Positions 4,396-6,016 of a DNA stretch of 6,016 nucleotides are shown here, piece after piece (the first letter of the stretch is position 1; the number at the start of each line of letters is the position of its first letter). The position numbers were made by a program, and so were the translations under genes. Origin of the DNA: an uncultured Clostridia bacterium (lineage in GTDB: Bacteria > Bacillota > Clostridia > Christensenellales > UBA1242); NCBI GenBank assembly GCA_944381255.1, contig CALWKL010000013.1:1-6016 (forward strand), written 5' to 3'. The notes under the pieces are model-generated. The model was not told the DNA's origin and did not search any database. It saw nothing but the letters and a program-made list of their open reading frames with translations.

Positions 4396-6016
4396 ATGAT
4401 TAGTAATAAAAAAACGATTTCGTTTATCATAGCATTCACTTTAACTTTTTGCGCAATTGCAATATTAGTGGGAGTACTAGTATTCGCGCAAAAAACAGTA
4501 CCTAGTACGAATGCTTTGACATCCGGAGTTTATACTTATAAGGTATCCGGGTCAAGTGCGACAATTACAGATTGTAAATCTTCAGTATCTGGTAGTTTGT
4601 CTATTCCTTCCTCTTTAGGTGGCTATACTGTTACTAGTATAGGTAGCAGAGCTTTTTCTTATTGTCGTAATTTGACCAGCGTAACAATTCCTAGTAGTGT
4701 TACAAGCATAGCGGATTATGCTTTTAGGGATTGCAGTAGTTTAACTAGAGTAACAATTCCTAGTAGTGTTACAAGTATAGGGAATTATGTTTTTATGGAT
4801 TGCAGTAGTTTAACTAGAGTAACAATTCCTAGTAGTGTTACAAGTATAGGAGGTTCTGCTTTTAGGGATTGTACAGCTTTAACCAGCGTGACTATATCAA
4901 GTGGGGTAACGAGTATAGGGAGCTACGCTTTTGATGGTTGTTCTAGTTTAACAAGTATGTCAATACCAAGTAGCGTCACAAGTATAGGAAGTTCTGCTTT
5001 CAAGGATTGTACTAAGTTAACTAGTTTTAGTGTGAATAGTGCTAACTCGTATTATAGTTCGGATAATTATGGAGTGCTGTATAATAAAGATAAAACTATA
5101 TTAAGACAATATCCCGCGGGTAACACTAGGTCGAGTTTTACCATACCAAGTACTGTAACAAGCATAGGAAGTGATGCCTTTAATGGTTGTACTAGATTAA
5201 GTAGTGTAACTGTACCAAGCAGTGTTACTAAAATTAATAGCCTTGCTTTTTCTTATTGTAGTAGTTTAACTAGTGTAACGATTGAAAATGGTGTTGAGAG
5301 AATAGAAGCTTGTGCATTTCAATACTGCACCAGTTTAACAAGTTTTTATGTACCAAGTAGTGTAACTAGCATTGGAGTTAATGCTTTTGATGGCTGTACT
5401 AAATTAGCAAGTTTTAGCGTTAGCAGTAGTAATCCTAATTATAGTTCAGATAATTACGGGGTGCTATATAACAAAGATAAAACTATGCTAGTAAGGTATC
5501 CAGCAGGTAATAGTAGAACAAGTTTTACTATACCAAGTACAGTAAATAGTACATATGACTCTTCTTTTAGACGTTCTTTAAATTTAAAAAGTATAACAAT
5601 ACCTAATAGTGTAACAAGTATTGGTGGTTCTACGTTTTCAAATTGTACTAATATAACAACAGTAACTATAGGTACTGGCATAAAAAAAATAGGTGATTTC
5701 GGTTTTGATTCATGCGAAAATATATCAAAAGTTTATTATCAAGGGAATATAAATGGTTGGGTAGAGATTGATTTCGGTGGTTCTAATGGAAACCCATTGA
5801 GTTATGGTGCTAATTTGTATATCAATAATAGTGTAGTTACTACAGCAAATATAACAACTGCGACGCAAATCGGTAGAAATGCTTTTTATAGATACACTAA
5901 ATTAACGAGTGTAACAATTCCGAGTAGCGTAACAAGTATAGGAAGTTATGCTTTTGGATACTGTAGTAGTTTAACTAGTGTAACTTTTTATAATAAATTA
6001 ACTTCGGCATCTAATA
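4396..6016 (+). CDS. BspA-like leucine-rich-repeat (LRR_5) surface protein (partial, C-terminus beyond the right edge)
   Basis: The frame is open from ATG 4396 to the edge, 540 codons without a stop. GGGG (4384-4387) lies eight bases upstream of ATG. Residues 5-6 are KK, followed by a hydrophobic run at 8-31, a signal peptide or anchor; cleavage could follow VFA (31) or STNA (40). From residue 68 the protein is a tandem array of 23-residue LRR_5 repeats, consensus LTSVTIPSSVTSIGxxAFxxC, about 16 copies, some interrupted by a module NYGVLYNKDKT...YPAGN (211-254, 340-383). A YYQGNINGW insert at 447-455 is also common in BspA-like proteins. The family forms extracellular solenoids; characterised members such as BspA and LrrA take part in adhesion to host proteins, other bacteria or co-aggregation. 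Here that role is inferred. Ser and Thr are very frequent. The cell-wall signal, if any, is off the edge. The gene has its own promoter and no evident link to ndk. Confidence 0.9.
   Translation, partial: MISNKKTISFIIAFTLTFCAIAILVGVLVFAQKTVPSTNALTSGVYTYKVSGSSATITDCKSSVSGSLSIPSSLGGYTVTSIGSRAFSYCRNLTSVTIPSSVTSIADYAFRDCSSLTRVTIPSSVTSIGNYVFMDCSSLTRVTIPSSVTSIGGSAFRDCTALTSVTISSGVTSIGSYAFDGCSSLTSMSIPSSVTSIGSSAFKDCTKLTSFSVNSANSYYSSDNYGVLYNKDKTILRQYPAGNTRSSFTIPSTVTSIGSDAFNGCTRLSSVTVPSSVTKINSLAFSYCSSLTSVTIENGVERIEACAFQYCTSLTSFYVPSSVTSIGVNAFDGCTKLASFSVSSSNPNYSSDNYGVLYNKDKTMLVRYPAGNSRTSFTIPSTVNSTYDSSFRRSLNLKSITIPNSVTSIGGSTFSNCTNITTVTIGTGIKKIGDFGFDSCENISKVYYQGNINGWVEIDFGGSNGNPLSYGANLYINNSVVTTANITTATQIGRNAFYRYTKLTSVTIPSSVTSIGSYAFGYCSSLTSVTFYNKLTSASN
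4728..4850 (+). repeat. Perfect 54-bp direct repeat within the LRR array
   Basis: Bases 4728-4781 are repeated exactly at 4797-4850, an offset of 69 bp, one LRR unit. The core GTAACAATTCCTAGTAGTGT also occurs one unit earlier, at 4681-4700. Exact identity, including third codon positions, points to a recent unit duplication. Confidence 0.92.
5026..5544 (+). repeat. Two copies of a 44-residue inserted module
   Basis: Residues 211-254 (5026-5157) and 340-383 (5413-5544) match at 35 of 44 residues, including SSDNYGVLYNKDKT and YPAGN. The copies are 387 bp (129 residues) apart. Many shared residues use different codons, so this duplication is older than the 54-bp one or is held by selection on the protein. 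Such modules are common in BspA-like proteins. Confidence 0.85.

Larger units (their letters stand above)
4597..6016 (+). repeat. Tandem LRR_5 coding repeats, 69-bp period
   Basis: Clean 23-codon units start near residues 93, 116, 139, 162 and 185, again at 268, 291 and 314, and at 396, 420 and 503. Each has the pattern L-x-x-V-T-I-P-x-x-V-T-x-I-x-x-x-A-F, and most end with Cys. The 69-bp spacing is exact in the first block. Units become more divergent downstream. The array continues past the window edge. Confidence 0.88.

Noticed and set aside
4218..4439. Reverse-strand 73-codon hydrophobic reading frame
   Set aside because: It begins inside the start of the LRR gene, lies in A/T-rich DNA that yields Ile/Leu-rich peptides by chance, and has no Shine-Dalgarno or recognisable motif.
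5454..5681. Reverse-strand 75-codon frame rich in Val/Leu
   Set aside because: It is the antisense shadow of the LRR coding repeats; its apparent membrane character comes from complementing repeated Ser/Thr/Asn codons.
4396..6016. CRISPR or other noncoding repeat array
   Set aside because: The repeats are in frame with a 69-bp period, vary at wobble positions and encode a known LRR_5 pattern.

Overview
The window is AT-rich DNA that looks like a chromosome segment of a low-GC Gram-positive bacterium (Bacillota, perhaps an uncultured gut or animal-associated lineage). The evidence is purine-rich Shine-Dalgarno sites (GAGGAGGT, AGGAGGGG, AGGAG), sigma-A-type extended -10 promoters, a YhaO/YhaN-type nuclease pair and a BspA-like leucine-rich-repeat surface protein. 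No in-frame TGA occurs in the genes and Trp is coded by TGG, so the standard code fits. The assignment to a phylum is an inference; nothing here fixes a genus.

Left half, minus strand (3455 down to 1): a compact three-gene operon. A promoter at 3455-3427 drives a TetR-family repressor (3392-2766). Three bases after its stop begins a SbcD/YhaO-like metallophosphoesterase (2762-1686). Directly abutting that stop (TAA then ATG) begins a YhaN/SbcC-like ATPase (1685-1), which runs off the left edge. A perfect 7-bp-armed inverted repeat (3420-3452) covers the promoter from start site to -35, so the TetR protein probably represses its own operon and with it the nuclease pair. The ATPase has a predicted two-helix membrane hairpin in the middle of its coiled coil and no visible zinc hook, so the complex may act at the membrane.

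Centre, plus strand: ndk (3576-3980), nucleoside diphosphate kinase, is divergent from the operon. It has its own consensus-like promoter (3510-3538), an 8-bp-armed palindrome over the -10/start site, and a clean intrinsic terminator (3997-4030). It appears to be a single-gene transcript.

Right part, plus strand: a 415-base AT-rich gap (3981-4395) holds the ndk terminator and an extended -10 promoter. It is followed by a long secreted or anchored protein (4396 to beyond 6016) made of about 16 LRR_5/BspA-type repeats of 23 residues. Two of its repeats carry a 54-bp perfect DNA duplication. The protein has an N-terminal signal/anchor and is cut by the window edge, so its cell-wall attachment region cannot be seen.

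The most interesting element is the TetR-controlled, apparently membrane-anchored SbcCD-like operon. The rest is ordinary housekeeping plus a repetitive surface protein.
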